This document shows, piece by piece, positions 1 through 11,362 of a stretch of DNA of 64,000 nt (position 1 is its first letter; each line of letters opens with the position of its first letter). Made by a program: the position numbers and the translations under genes. This DNA comes from Eulemur rufifrons (taxonomy: Eukaryota; Chordata; Mammalia; Primates; Lemuridae). The notes below the pieces were generated by a model that did not search any database, was not told the origin of the DNA, and saw nothing but the letters and a program-made list of their open reading frames with translations. The stretch is taken from contig NC_091002.1 of NCBI RefSeq assembly GCF_041146395.1, positions 10,286,501 to 10,350,500 of the forward strand, in the 5' to 3' direction.

Positions 1-362
1 GGGCTTTGTGACCGCTTGGATAAACAGACTGTGGCAGAGGTGACGCTGCATGACTTTCCCTGCTTCTGTGGGTTTCTCGTAGACACACGCTCAGCCCTGT
101 TTCAGAAGTCCTGCCATCGTGAGGTCATCATGTGGGGAGACCACTTGGGGGGACCAGAGACAGATGTCCAGGTTCCCAGTGAAGAGTCCCTGGAGAGAGC
201 CACAGACCCTGCATCTTTCTGCAAACACGTGGGACACCCTGAGCAAGGGCTGCCCAGCTGAGCCCAGTTAACTCCCAGATCCGTGAGCAAAAAAAAAAAA
301 AAATCATTGTTCCTGTTTTAAGCCACTGTCCTGGAGTAGCTCATTATGCAATATTAGATAGC
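1..362 (+). mobile_element. MLT1-type (ERVL-MaLR) LTR, 5' end outside window
   Basis: The text resembles the internal and 3' part of an MLT1-type LTR: a 'tgtggcagaggtgacgctg' block, a 'cccagctgagcccagttaac' block, then an A-run, 'ttaagccactg' and the terminal 'agatagctgg'. It is a solo, decayed LTR with no coding capacity. Subfamily cannot be assigned by eye. Confidence 0.65.
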
Positions 363-409
363 TGGAAAGTCAAGGCTACAATTTCCAGCAAGGAATGGAG
401 CTTAGGGGG

Positions 410-598
410 GAATTGTAGTTCCACCACTTGCCCCTAGTCTGTGACCTTGGGTAGAGCTGTGACCACTCTGAACCTCAGCTTCTTCATCTGTAAAAATGGG
501 CATTGTGGTCCCTGCCTCCTACAGTTGCTGCCAAATTAAACACCTAGCACAGGGCCTGGCTGGTAGCAGGTGCCCAGTCAATATTGATGGAATAAATA
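410..598 (+). repeat. MIR SINE
   Basis: Matches the MIR core in order: 'ccaccacttgcccctag', 'gtgaccttgggtagagc', 'cctcagcttcttcatctgta', then the 3' part 'tagcacagggcctggctggtagcaggtgccc' and 'aataaa'. This is an ancient tRNA-derived SINE in sense orientation; the tRNA-like head is largely lost. Confidence 0.85.
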
Positions 599-1019
599 AC
601 CACTTCCTACTAGATGGGGCTCACAGAGTGTGGGAGGGACGGGGGTGAATTCTGGCTGGGCAGAGTCTAGGGGCCACAAAACAGGCAGACGGGATGATTA
701 AGGTAGTGCTACGGCTCAGCCTACGCTACAAATTAGGGCTACTAGAGGTGGTTGAGTGTGTGTGTATATGCTCATGTGTTTTCAAATCTTCCTCTAACAA
801 GAAAACAGATACTTTTTGCAGGGGAGCTTTGTTTTGTTTGCAGAGCTCTATTTCATTAAGTTTTAGAGACACACAATATATAATTTATTTGAGGCATTGT
901 TATAGGCAGGCTGATTAAAGTGGAGGCTGAAACATCCGTGTAGTCTCTCCCCTCAGCTCCTGGAACTAGCCTGTTTGGGTTTCTCCCTGGTCTCAGCAAC
1001 CCAAAGGGATCTTCTGTTT
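599..1019. other. Unassigned unique sequence
   Basis: No gene, RNA or repeat family recognised. Contains only a short TG-rich stretch near 751-770. Short open frames here show no domain. Confidence 0.4.
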
Positions 1020-1500
1020 TAACACACTTTTTATTGACAAGTAATGTACCTAATGCAGAAGATGCACACAATCCTAAGCGTTCAGCTCAATGCATTTTCA
1101 TAAACTAAACACATGTATATTTTCATAAACCAACACCTAGATTAAGAAACAGGATGTGCCCAGTACCCCAGATGTCCCCTCCTCCCCTTCCAGTGTCTAC
1201 CTAGTACCCCCTCCCCCAGGGAAACCACAATCCCAACTTAAAATAACATGGTTTAGTTTCCCCAGTTTTTATTCTTCATATAAACAAAATCATGCCCCTG
1301 TATGATTTTGTGTCTGGATTCTTCGGCCAACATTATCTCTGTGACATTCATGCATTTCTTGTGACTACTTTGGCTCCTTCCTCCTCTGTGCTGGACCATG
1401 TTTCAGTTTATGAATAGACCACAATTTATTTTTACATTCTACTGCTGATGGACAGTTTCCAGCTTTGCTTCCCATCTACAGATCTCCCCAGCATGCGGCT
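1020..1500 (-). mobile_element. Old L1 (L1M-type) 3' end
   Basis: On the plus strand it reads as the reverse complement of an L1 3' region: 'ttattgacaagtaatgtacc', a pyrimidine-rich 'cccctcctcccctt' block, 'aaaccacaatccc', 'tcatgcatttcttgtgac' and 'gatggacagtttccagctt'. Strongly diverged, 5'-truncated and non-coding. Confidence 0.7.
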
Positions 1501-2394
1501 TCTTTAATTTTGTTGCAAACACTTAGAACATTTGCTTGGAACCCGAGGGAAGGAAGGAAGGTGCTTTGTAAATTCAGATCCACACCCTCTGGTCACCCAC
1601 ACTGTGCACAGTGTCCTCACTGTCTACTCCAGCCTCCCGCCCACATGGTCAGAGTTCAACCCCCTTCCCCTTCTCTCCCCCAGCCGCCAAAGCCTGAAAT
1701 CCCACCCTGGGAGGGTCCTTTCTTTCCCACTGTTAAAGTATAAGTCCTCTTGCCCCAAGGGGCATGTTCTCCTGAGTCTTCTATGTCATCTGTCCCCAAA
1801 GGAGAAGAAAGGGGCAAGACTTTTCCTGCGAATTCATCTGGCCAGGGATCCAGAAGCACTTAGGTATCTGAAGGAAGAGGTTTTCCATTCAAGAAGGGAA
1901 GAAGAAGAAAGTTCCCAAAAGCAAGGGTGGGGACTTGGACCGCAACCTCAGTGGGGCTCAGCATGTTGCTGATTGCTGGCTTGTTTTTTGGGCACCGCGA
2001 TTGAAGAAGGAGACTAGATCTGGGATCTTTAACTCAATCTAATCCTGAAGTGTATCTTTATTTTATGTCTCACTAAGGGAGAGGTAACATTGCAATTAAA
2101 ACTATCACATCTGCTTTCTTTAGAAGTTTATTTTTAACTTACTTAAAAGAGCTTTTTCAGATTTAATTAGGTAAATATTTTTATCATATAGTACTCTTGG
2201 GTGAACAGAAAAAGAGAAATAAAAGCAAAATAAATTGGGCAATATATTGTAAATTTCTTAACATTGACCCAATTTTTCTGACACACTTTTGACTCCAAGC
2301 TGTTGATTGGGCCTGTGGTTCCTCCACTCCTCTGGCAATGTCCCCCACAGTGCCAGCAAAAGCCTCGGTAATGCAGCAATTTTAAAACAATTTT
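1501..2394. other. Unassigned sequence
   Basis: No repeat family or gene recognised. An open frame of 146 codons (1532-1972) shows no domain, no splice context and no repetition of structure, so I treat it as chance. The right third is AT-rich. Confidence 0.4.
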
Positions 2395-2765
2395 ACTTTT
2401 AGCTGACAATAATTGTATATATTTAAGGGGTATAGTGAGATGTTTTGATATATGTTTCCATTGTGGAATAATTCAATCAAGCTAATTAACACTTCCATCA
2501 CCTCGCATACTTATCAACTTTTGTGATGAGAATATTTAAAATCTAATCTTTAAGCGATTTTGGAATTTACAATGCATTAGGGTTGATGATAGTCACCGTG
2601 CTGTGCTAGAGATCGCTAGAGCCTTGGCCTTCTGTGTAGCTGAAACTCTGTACCCTTTGATCAACATCTTTCCTCCTCCACCCTCCACCCCCAGCCCCTG
2701 GTGAACACCATCCTACTCTCTATTTCTGTGAGTTTGACTTTTATAATCCATATATAAACTAAAAG
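2395..2765 (-). mobile_element. L1 3' UTR fragment
   Basis: Reverse complement of a classic L1M/L1P-type 3' UTR: 'aattgtatatatttaagggg', 'gatgttttgatatatg', 'gctaattaacacttccatcacc', 'tagtcaccgtgctgtgc' and 'tctgtaccctttgatcaaca', in consensus order. Non-coding, 5'-truncated. Confidence 0.8.
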
Positions 2766-4139
2766 CATTGGCTCTGGGTTCTGATGAAGTGGTTTTGCAA
2801 TTATGAGTGCTGGCTGGGTTCAGACTCCTGTTTTGGGGAGGGCTCCTAAAAGCATGTTTCTCCTTCCTCTCACTCTCACACCAGTCGGGGCTGGCTCCAG
2901 GACTGCCACACCTGCTGCGGACACGCACTCCGTGGGTTTCAATGCAGATGCTTTTGATATGGGAGGGTGTACAGGCCAGGGCAACTAGATGGCATGACCA
3001 CTTCCTAGAGGAAGTGGTTGTAAGGATCCTTTGAAAATAAGATGCACCCCAACTTCAGAGCTGTTAGGATAGGGGGAAAAAATACGTGTTAGAATCAGTG
3101 CACACCTGAAGCCCACACCTGCCTGCTGGGCAGCTCCGCCATCCCCAGGAACCACCTCATGGGCTGCACCCTGTGTCTGAACACTTAATTTTTCTTCATC
3201 TGTCTGAAAATACTGTGTGTAAACTGATTACATTGCTCCACTCCCCACTCCTCTCCAAACTAAACCAAGTAACACAACTCATTGGTTTTTCCGGAGCAGA
3301 AGGAAAGAGGAGCATCGGCATTTGGACCCAGAAGAGCACGTGTATGTTCATGATCCAGTCGCGAAGTGCTTCGGCATCACAACAGCCCTGGGGGGGGGGC
3401 GGGGGGGCAGGCTCCCTGTCACCGTCACTCCTGGTCTTCGTCACACTTACCTCTGCGTAGGGTGCGTCTGGCGAGAGCCGAGCCCGTGAGAGGACACCAC
3501 GCAAAGGCTTAATTTTCTGCTCTACTTTCCCCAGTTTGCCCGGGGACAGTCTGCAGCCCTGGCAGATGGATGCTTTGTTCTTCATTGCTCCTCCGTTAAA
3601 GTGCTGCCCTTGAGACCTCTATAAAAAGAGTTTGTTTTATTTGTTTTTTTGGCCAGAGGTACGTTCGGAAAAAGGCCCAGTCAACTCCTCAGGGGAACTT
3701 TACTTTTTCTTTTTAGTGGCTTGGGAGCCCAGAGATTTAATATTCATCTTTTTGACTTCAGAGCTGGCCTGAGAAAGGCTTTGGAGGGCTGAAAGGGGAC
3801 GGCTTGTTTTTCTTTTTAGGGTCTCATGTAGATGGTTCAGCACGATCATGGCCACAGAGTCTGAGGGGACTCTGCCTGTTCCACATGTGGGCCTTGGAAG
3901 AATTTATTTTCTTAGCAAGCTTCCTGGGGATGTTCAGGGAGAGACTCACCTTCATTGAGGAGATGCCCTGAGCTCTGGAGAATAAGACAGTGCTTTAGCC
4001 CTGAATGAAAGAAAAACTGTTCTGCAGAGATGAGGGAAGGCTTTTCTTGAAGCTTCTGAGAGAAGCAAAGCGGAAGAGAGGAAAACAGAGGAAAGCCCCC
4101 CTGGGGAGCTTGGATAACTGATCATAATTCTTCCCTGCC
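2766..4139. other. Unassigned unique sequence
   Basis: No recognisable repeat or exon. It includes the G-run at 3390-3407 and a TATA-like 'tataaaaag' at about 3620, neither with supporting promoter context. Confidence 0.4.
3390..3407 (+). repeat. G-homopolymer run with one C
   Basis: Ten G, one C, then seven G. Directly visible; length-unstable and able to form a G-quadruplex in principle. It may also be error-prone in the assembly. Confidence 0.8.
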
Positions 4140-4556
4140 CTCCGTGACACCCTTGCCAGGGCCTCATGGCTGGGGGAGGGGTGGAGTGCTTTCCTCACCC
4201 CTGGGCTTTAGCCTTGGCCGTGTGATTTGTTATGGCCAATGAGATGTTAGCAGATATGACATGGGTAGAGGCTTGAAAGGCTCTTGGGCAGGGATTCTGC
4301 TCTGTTGCACTTCCAACTTTCACCATAGCAAGAACATGCCTTGGATATTTGTAAGATCAAGGGCAATGAGGAAAACATGGAGCGGGCCTGAGCCCAACTC
4401 ACAGCTTGTGCCAAGCCCCCTGAGTCTAGGCTATTAGCCAAACCCCAGCCAAACCCCAGATGTGTGATCAGGGAAGACATTCTTATTGCTGTATACCACT
4501 GTGTTTGGGGATCATTTGTTATACAGCACATTGTGACAATAGCTAACTAACACAGA
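4140..4556 (+). mobile_element. MLT1-type (MaLR) LTR
   Basis: Shows the order typical of this LTR group: 'ttggccgtgtgatttgttatggccaatgagatg', a 'tgagcccaactcaca' block, 'cttattgctgtataccactg' and the end 'acaatagctaactaacaca'. Solo and strongly diverged. Confidence 0.6.
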
Positions 4557-4868
4557 AATCTTTCTTTACCTTCTTAAACCTTTAGTAAAGTCAATAATCT
4601 CATGAAATGCTTAAGATAAATACTTTTTTTAAAAATGGAAACTGGTGAGGGGTTGGGCTAGGTCTGAATTGCTAGGCAATATTGAAGGAGAAAGTATTTG
4701 GAAGAAAGCTCCAGATGGAGATAGGCGATGGGGACAGTTTTAGAACCTCACAAAGCCGTGGAAATTGGGGCTGGGTCAAGTTTTACCAGCTATCTGAGAG
4801 ACATAGGTCACCCAGTTGATATCTAGCTTAAATAAGAAAGGACCCAAGCCAGGCACCAAGAATATGTG
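4557..4868. other. Unassigned sequence
   Basis: Spacer between two LTR remnants; nothing recognised. Confidence 0.4.
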
Positions 4869-5297
4869 TGCTTAGAGTTCTCTAGAGAAACAAAATCAAT
4901 AGGATGTGTGTGTGTGTATTATATATAATATACACACACATATTTATTTATTTTGAGGAATTGGTTCACATTATTATGGAGGCTGACAAGTCCAAAGTCT
5001 GCAGAGTGGGTTGGCAGGCTGGGGACCAGGGAAGAGCCAAGTCTTGTAGATCAAGTCTGAAGGCCGTCTAATGGCCAAATTCCTTCTTGCTCAAGGGAGG
5101 CCAGTATTTTGTTCTATTCAGTCCTTCAAGAGACTGGATGAGGTTCCCATCACAGAGGGCAATCTACTCAAAGTCTACCAATGTAAATTTTTATCTCATT
5201 CAAAATCATACTCATAAAAATATCCAAAATAATGATTGACCAAATATCTGGGCACTGTGGGCCCACCAGTCTGACACACAAAATCAGCCATCACAAT
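4869..5297 (-). mobile_element. MaLR-like LTR, antisense, copy 1 of 3
   Basis: Antisense text begins 'gagttctctagagaaacaaa' and runs through 'gaggctgacaagtccaaagt', 'ttggatgaggttcccatcac'-like blocks and 'gaccaaatatctgggcac' to 'cacaaaatcagccatcac'. The same element recurs at 23.65 and 28.92 kb. The family's sense strand starts TGTGATGGTTAATTTTATG. The exact Repbase name is not certain from memory. Confidence 0.65.
4902..4942. repeat. TG/TA microsatellite inside LTR
   Basis: A 'tgtgtgtgtgta' stretch followed by alternating 'tatatataatatacacacaca'; lies at the variable site near the end of the LTR above. Confidence 0.75.
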
Positions 5298-5499
5298 GAG
5301 CTTTAATCTTTCTCTGGCCCCTAGAGAAAGAAACCTATTTGCTCCATGTTGGTAAGTTGTAAGCTACCAAGAAGAGGGCTGGCACCCATCTCAAACCAGA
5401 TCCCAGAGGAAGTGACGTGGGGCTATTGCTGAGGAAATTTTGTATTGGACCTACTGAATTCACCAAGGTTTGTTGAAATATCATTGTCAACATTCTTTA

Positions 5500-5745
5500 A
5501 AAAAAATCTTTTATTGGATTCTAGCATGTGTACACAGAATGCACACATTACAAGATGATTTGACGAACTTTCATACTGTGAACTGGCACTGGATCAGAAC
5601 CCAGAACATTCTGAGCACCCCAAAACCTCCTCTCTTGGCCTATCACTATCCCCTTTCTGAGGGTATCCATGACCTCACCTTCTAAACCCACAGTTTGCTT
5701 GTGCCTGATTTGTGCATTGTGGCATTTGTATTTCCTAAAGACGGC
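5500..5745 (-). mobile_element. Old L1M 3' end, left segment (split by LTR)
   Basis: Reverse complement of an L1M 3' region: 'ttattggattctagcatgtg', 'aagatgatttgacgaacttt', 'gcctatcactatcccctttc'. It resumes at 6222 with 'gaaatggcataatacagtatg', so an LTR has been inserted into it. Confidence 0.65.
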
Positions 5746-6221
5746 TGCACTAAGGTATACCATCTTACCTTTTCTGGAAATGTGACGTTGACTGTCCTCC
5801 ACTGAGGGGTGGGGTCTCTGTTTCTTCTCTTTGAATATGTGTGGACCTGTGACTATGGCAGAAGTGACACAATGTGACTCCTGGGGCTTAGTTATAAAAG
5901 GCAATACAACTGCTACCTAATTCTTTTGGGGGTACTCATCCTTGGAACCCAGCCATGTGCATGGCCAAGTGGATGTGTTACAACCACAGCCCCAGTTGGG
6001 GTCCCAGCTAACAGCCAGCTTCAGCCACCAGTCATGGGAGTGACAAGGCTTCAGCTGATGCAGCCCCTGGCATTCCAGGCTTCTTTGTACCTCAAAGCAG
6101 AGCATAGATAACCAATCCCCTACCGAGCCCTGCTCAAATTCAGAGTCATGAGCAAAACAAATGTTGTTTAAATCCACTAACATTTCAGGTCATTTGTTGC
6201 ACAGCAAGAAATAACTAATAC
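5746..6221 (+). mobile_element. MLT1-type LTR inserted in L1M
   Basis: Contains 'tgtgactatggcagaagtgac', 'gcttagttataaaaggcaat', 'aatgttgtttaaatccacta' and the end 'cacagcaagaaataactaatacc'. The flanks belong to one L1M copy, so this LTR is the later insertion. Left edge approximate. Confidence 0.65.
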
Positions 6222-6560
6222 CTACTTTATAGAAATGGCATAATACAGTATGCGTACCTTACTGATGGTTCATATGTGTGCAAGGTTCTTCCATATTATG
6301 TTGCATGTAGTTGTAGATTGTACATTCTTATTGCTTTATAGTATGTGATTAAATGAATAAAGTACAATTTATGTATTCATTGTACTATTCATGACATTAT
6401 TTCCAGTTTTGGGCTGTTAGTAAAAACCAAGCATTCTAGTACATGCCTTCTGGTAAACGTCAGTGCACGTATCTGTTGAGTACTTACCTAGAACTGGAAT
6501 TGCTGTGTCATTGAGTCTGTCTATGTTCCACTTTGGTAGTCACTGCCAAAAAGTTTATTA
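6222..6560 (-). mobile_element. Old L1M 3' end, right segment
   Basis: Continues the L1M from 5500-5745 in the same orientation: 'ttcttccatattatgttgcatg', 'ttattgctttatagtatg', 'ttccagttttgggctgtt' and 'tagaactggaattgctg' correspond to the ORF2/3' UTR antisense landmarks. Confidence 0.65.
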
Positions 6561-7058
6561 ATATTCTTTTTGAACAAAATATTAAAAGTAATTTCCCAGG
6601 CCTGTTTATAGGGTGGCCCCTGAGGTTTGATCTTGTATAGGGAGAAAGTTCAGATCAGAGGTGCCCTAGTCATCTCTAGAAGACTCCAGATTGAGACCTT
6701 TTGATTTATTCACTCTGTAACCCCAGGGCCTAGTAGGCTTGCAAAGAATATAAACTTTAAGAGCAACTGTTTGCAGAATGGGAGCCCCTAGTGTCTCATG
6801 GCCTGAAAGTAGCCCTTTCTGATATTTCTCCTTCTGGCTTCCCTTTAACAAATTTGAGAAAACATATACAAAGTCAAAATTTGGCCTCATCTTTGGAAAC
6901 AATCATTGCCACAGTCCAAGAAAGTTTCTAGTCAGTGTCCCATGATTAAGAGGATTCTCAAACCACATACCACAAACTCTACCCTCTAAATCAGATTAGT
7001 CTGGAAAGACCCCAATGAAGGGAAGCAACAAGGCTAAATTGCCCTTTTATCTTCCTCT
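6561..7058. other. Unassigned sequence
   Basis: No repeat family or gene recognised. Confidence 0.4.
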
Positions 7059-7066
7059 TAGTTTAC

Positions 7067-8149
<1,083 letters not shown>

Positions 8150-8310
8150 TTTCGTGAGCCTATTTCCTCTTCTATAAAATGGGATGATGATGATAATGAT
8201 GATTATGATGGTGGTGATGATGATGATGATGATGATGATTTACCTCCTTCTATTATCATGAGGATTCATTGAGATGATAGATATAATGTCTTTACCTCAG
8301 CACCCAGAGG
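8150..8310 (+). repeat. MIR-like SINE with expanded GAT tract
   Basis: 'cctcttctataaaatggg' before the tract and 'tacctccttctattatcatgaggattcattgagatgat' after it are MIR core text. The 'gataataat' position of MIR has grown into a (GAT)n tract. Confidence 0.7.
8183..8240 (+). repeat. (GAT)n microsatellite
   Basis: Imperfect then pure GAT/ATG trinucleotides, ending in seven uninterrupted GAT units. Likely polymorphic. Confidence 0.9.
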
Positions 8311-8537
8311 GTGAATGCTTAATTAATGTAGTGATATAGATAGTAAATAATAAACCTTCCTCTGATAAAAATCTGGAAAACGTTCTGGCCAATTTTTTGT
8401 GCTTATCATATATCAACATCATTTTAGAAAACAGATTATCATCAGGTAAATGTAATTGAAGAAAATAGAGTGATATGTAAGTCACTTTGGAATCCTGCAT
8501 TGTTCTAGGGCACTGTTGGGATCACCATTTGCCATAG

Positions 8538-8756
8538 GCAGTAGAGCCTTTCGGGCCAGAGTTTATGTACTGCTTGGGTTCAAATCCTGGCTCTGCCACT
8601 TATCAGCTTTGTGACCTTGGGTGAGTTCCCTAACCTCTCTGAGCCACGGTTTCTCATCTGTAAAAGGGAAATAATGATAGTGTCCATTATATAGAGTTGT
8701 GGTGAAAGCTAAGTATGATTAGATAGGTAAAAAATAAATCTGGACACACAGCACTC
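8538..8756 (+). repeat. MIR SINE
   Basis: Clear sense MIR: 'gggttcaaatcctggctctg', 'gtgaccttgggtgagttccc', 'tctcatctgtaaaaggga' and 'acacacagcactcagtgg'. The tRNA-derived B-box-like 'ggttcaaatcc' is still visible. Confidence 0.9.
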
Positions 8757-9102
8757 AGTGGTCCTCTCTTATCTGCAGTTCTTCTTTCTGTGGTTTCATT
8801 TACCTGTGGTCAACCATGGTTCAAAAACAGGTGAGTACAGCACAATAAGATATTTTGAGAAAAAGAGACCACATTCCCATAACTTGTACTACAATATAGT
8901 GTTATAATTGTTCTATTTTATTATTAGTTATTGTTGTTACTCTCTTACCATGTCTCATTTATAAATTAAACCTTATCATAGGTATGTATGTATATATAGG
9001 AAAAAAACATACTCTATATAGGGTTTGGTACTATCCATGGTTTCAGGCATCTGCTGGGGGTCTTACAATATATTCACTGAAGATAAGGGTAGACTACAAT
9101 AC
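8757..9102 (+). mobile_element. Tigger-type (TcMar) non-autonomous DNA element
   Basis: Starts 'gtcctctcttatctgcagtt', then 'gtggtttcatttacctgtgg' and 'tcaaccatggttcaaaa'; ends 'ccatggtttcaggcatctgc', 'tgggggtcttacaatatat' and 'gataagggtagactac'. These are the two ends of Tigger1-like elements with inverted termini; the transposase interior is deleted. Confidence 0.8.
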
Positions 9103-10379
9103 TTACCAACTACTATACTTACACTGGAGGGGTAGATCAAGGTCAAATTCATAGGGAACCCTAGTTAGGTGAATGCTGAAAACCGTTTATTCCAGGTGAG
9201 ACCAAAGGGGATGGAACACAGACTCTAGATTAATCCTGCCTACCCTGCAAAGTCAGCCCACATTGTTCCTGCCATGTGTCAGGATGAGACAGGGGACACG
9301 TGGATCATCTTGGGGAAGTTGTAATGAGCACTGCATGCAGTTGGCAGGCAGTGGGAGGCAGGAGCCTGTACCAGAATTTGGTCAACAGAAGGCAGCAGAA
9401 AATTGCATCAGGCAAAAGATGAGTATGTTCTGGTTTTCCAAGGGCCATGTCGCCCTAGCAGAGCAGTGCATAATTACTTTTATTTCCTTAGCTCTCCTGC
9501 CAATGGCCCATTTGGCTCCTTCAAAGGGTGGCTGCTCCCGTCTGGTGTCCCTACAGCCCCATTCCCACCTGTGCAGCCTGAGTGACCTCCAGGTTGTGAG
9601 GAAGTGGGAAAGAGACTCCTCCTGCAACTGGACAGACCTAGGTGCCTGTGGGCACCAGCTGGGTTGACTCCAGAGCCACCCTCATAGATTTTCCTGTCCA
9701 TGTGAGATTCCAAGGATGAGGTAAAGGGGCAGGTGGGACTGGCCTGCTGCACACAGTCAACACACAGCTGCCCCAGGGTCTGCACAGAGGTCATTCTCTT
9801 TGGCCCTCCAGCACCAGCACCACCTTCTGTCTAGGTTTGGAGAATACTCCACCTTATAATAAGTCTTGGTGGAAAATAGGGCCTACTCCCCAAATACTGG
9901 CTAAAAACGCAGGATGCCGAGTATTCCCACCATCCTGTGCATCCAGGGTGTAGGTGTGGACCTTAGACTTGGCCAGCCCAGAGTCACCACTCCCATTTTG
10001 GGACTTTGGCCCGGAAGCCAGTGAAGCAGAGAAGCAGAGGCTGAGAAGAGTGCATCCTGGAAGGATGGGAGGCAGCAATGGTGGGAGTGGCCCCATTCCC
10101 TGCTGGTTCTGACAGCAGAGTCCACCATGACTGCTGCCACTTTCCAGTGGGTCAGCAGTAGTGGCACCATACTGTCTACGCCCTGCTCTCTCCAAATCCA
10201 TTCCTCACCCTTCTCTGTCCTGATCTGTGTCTTGAGAGGCTGGTCTCTGCAGACCACATCACAGGTCTCTCTTGTCTTCAAGCTTTGGGTTGGCTTTGGC
10301 CATTGGGTGGTACCAGAAGGCAAGGAGAAGAGAGGGGTCATCTTTCTTTCCTGCCTGCCTGGGGCCAAGTTTCTAGAGG
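9103..10379. other. Unassigned sequence, perhaps body of an old LTR element
   Basis: No clear family. Moderately GC-rich with several 100-155 codon frames on both strands, which is expected of such composition. The right end merges into an LTR-like 3' end. Confidence 0.35.
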
Positions 10380-10612
10380 TGGCTGTGTCTTCCCATGATG
10401 GTAGCTCCTGTCTGGTGGCGCCTCCTCTAAGCCTCCAGTGCTCAGTGGGCTCCAGCTTAGACCTAGACCTAGGGATGGTAATGACTTCCCACCATTGCTG
10501 GCCTCTGGGGGCTTCAACAGCCCTTCTTTTTGTTCCTTAATCCTTCCCACTTTAATAAATTCCTTTCTTAAACTATCCAAAAGTTGGCTTCTTTTCTCTG
10601 TGTTTTGCTGAA
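10380..10612 (+). mobile_element. Ancient LTR-like 3' end with AATAAA
   Basis: 'gcctctgggggcttcaaca', 'ttgttccttaatccttccc' and 'ctttaataaattcctttctt' followed by 'tggcttcttttctctgtg' resemble the polyadenylation end of an old interspersed LTR family. The name and left border are not certain. Confidence 0.4.
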
Positions 10613-10851
10613 CCCTTAGGAGCTTCCTCTGTCAAAACTTGGGTCTTATAAAATTGCTTCTTCCCCAGGTAATGGTGTTGAGATTGACATATCATGATGA
10701 AGGAGTTTCTGGAATTTAAGCTGATGTAGAGGGAATAGTCCTGGTGTGTTCTTTGACCAAAACTGCTTTATAAAAGATATCTTGAGTCTGTCTTCCTAGC
10801 TACTGTATGATATGATGACTGGGCAAAAACATCCCTGTGGCTGGCTGTGGA

Positions 10852-11362
10852 AGATTGCAAAAATTCCAAAAATGACCACATTTGTTCATTCTTTGCTGTA
10901 TCCATTTCTCTTGCAATGGGACTTTGCAGCTCCTTCCATTGGGAAGGGAGTCTATTTCTATACCCCCTGAATCTGGCCTTTTGACTTGCTTTAACCAGTA
11001 GCATGTAGCAGAGGAGAGGTTGGGCCAGTTCTGGGACTGTGCCTCAGGAGGGCTTGCATGTTCTGCTTGTTTTCTTTGGACCCCTGCCCCTACCGTGTAA
11101 ACAAGCCAGGGCTAGCCTGCTGGGGGATGAGGGACCTAAGACACCAGAGCCAAGTTGTCCCAGTTGAGGCCCCTGTATGTGAGAGAGCCCAGACAAGATC
11201 AGCAAAGGTAAATTGCAGCTGACTGCAGACATGGGGGCATCTGATAAGACCGTAGAATCGCCAGCTGAGCCCAGCCTAAACTTTTGATTCACAGAATTGT
11301 GAGCTAAATAAATTGTTACAGTTTTAGAGAAATTTGTTACAGAGCTATAGATAACTGAAATT
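10852..11362 (+). mobile_element. MLT1-type (MaLR) LTR, near full length
   Basis: Runs from 'gattgcaaaaattccaaaaatg' through 'caatgggactttgcagctcctt', 'gaatctggccttttgacttgc', 'gccagctgagcccagcctaa' and 'attgtgagctaaataaattg' to 'agctatagataactgaa'. It is the best preserved of this group in the window. Confidence 0.75.

Noticed and set aside
1532..1972. 146-codon plus frame
   Set aside because: No domain, no splice context and an unremarkable amino acid pattern; too weak to call.
9901..10368. 155-codon minus frame with an overlapping plus frame of 137 codons
   Set aside because: Mutually antisense frames of similar length reflect base composition. No domain, and the flank looks like an old LTR.
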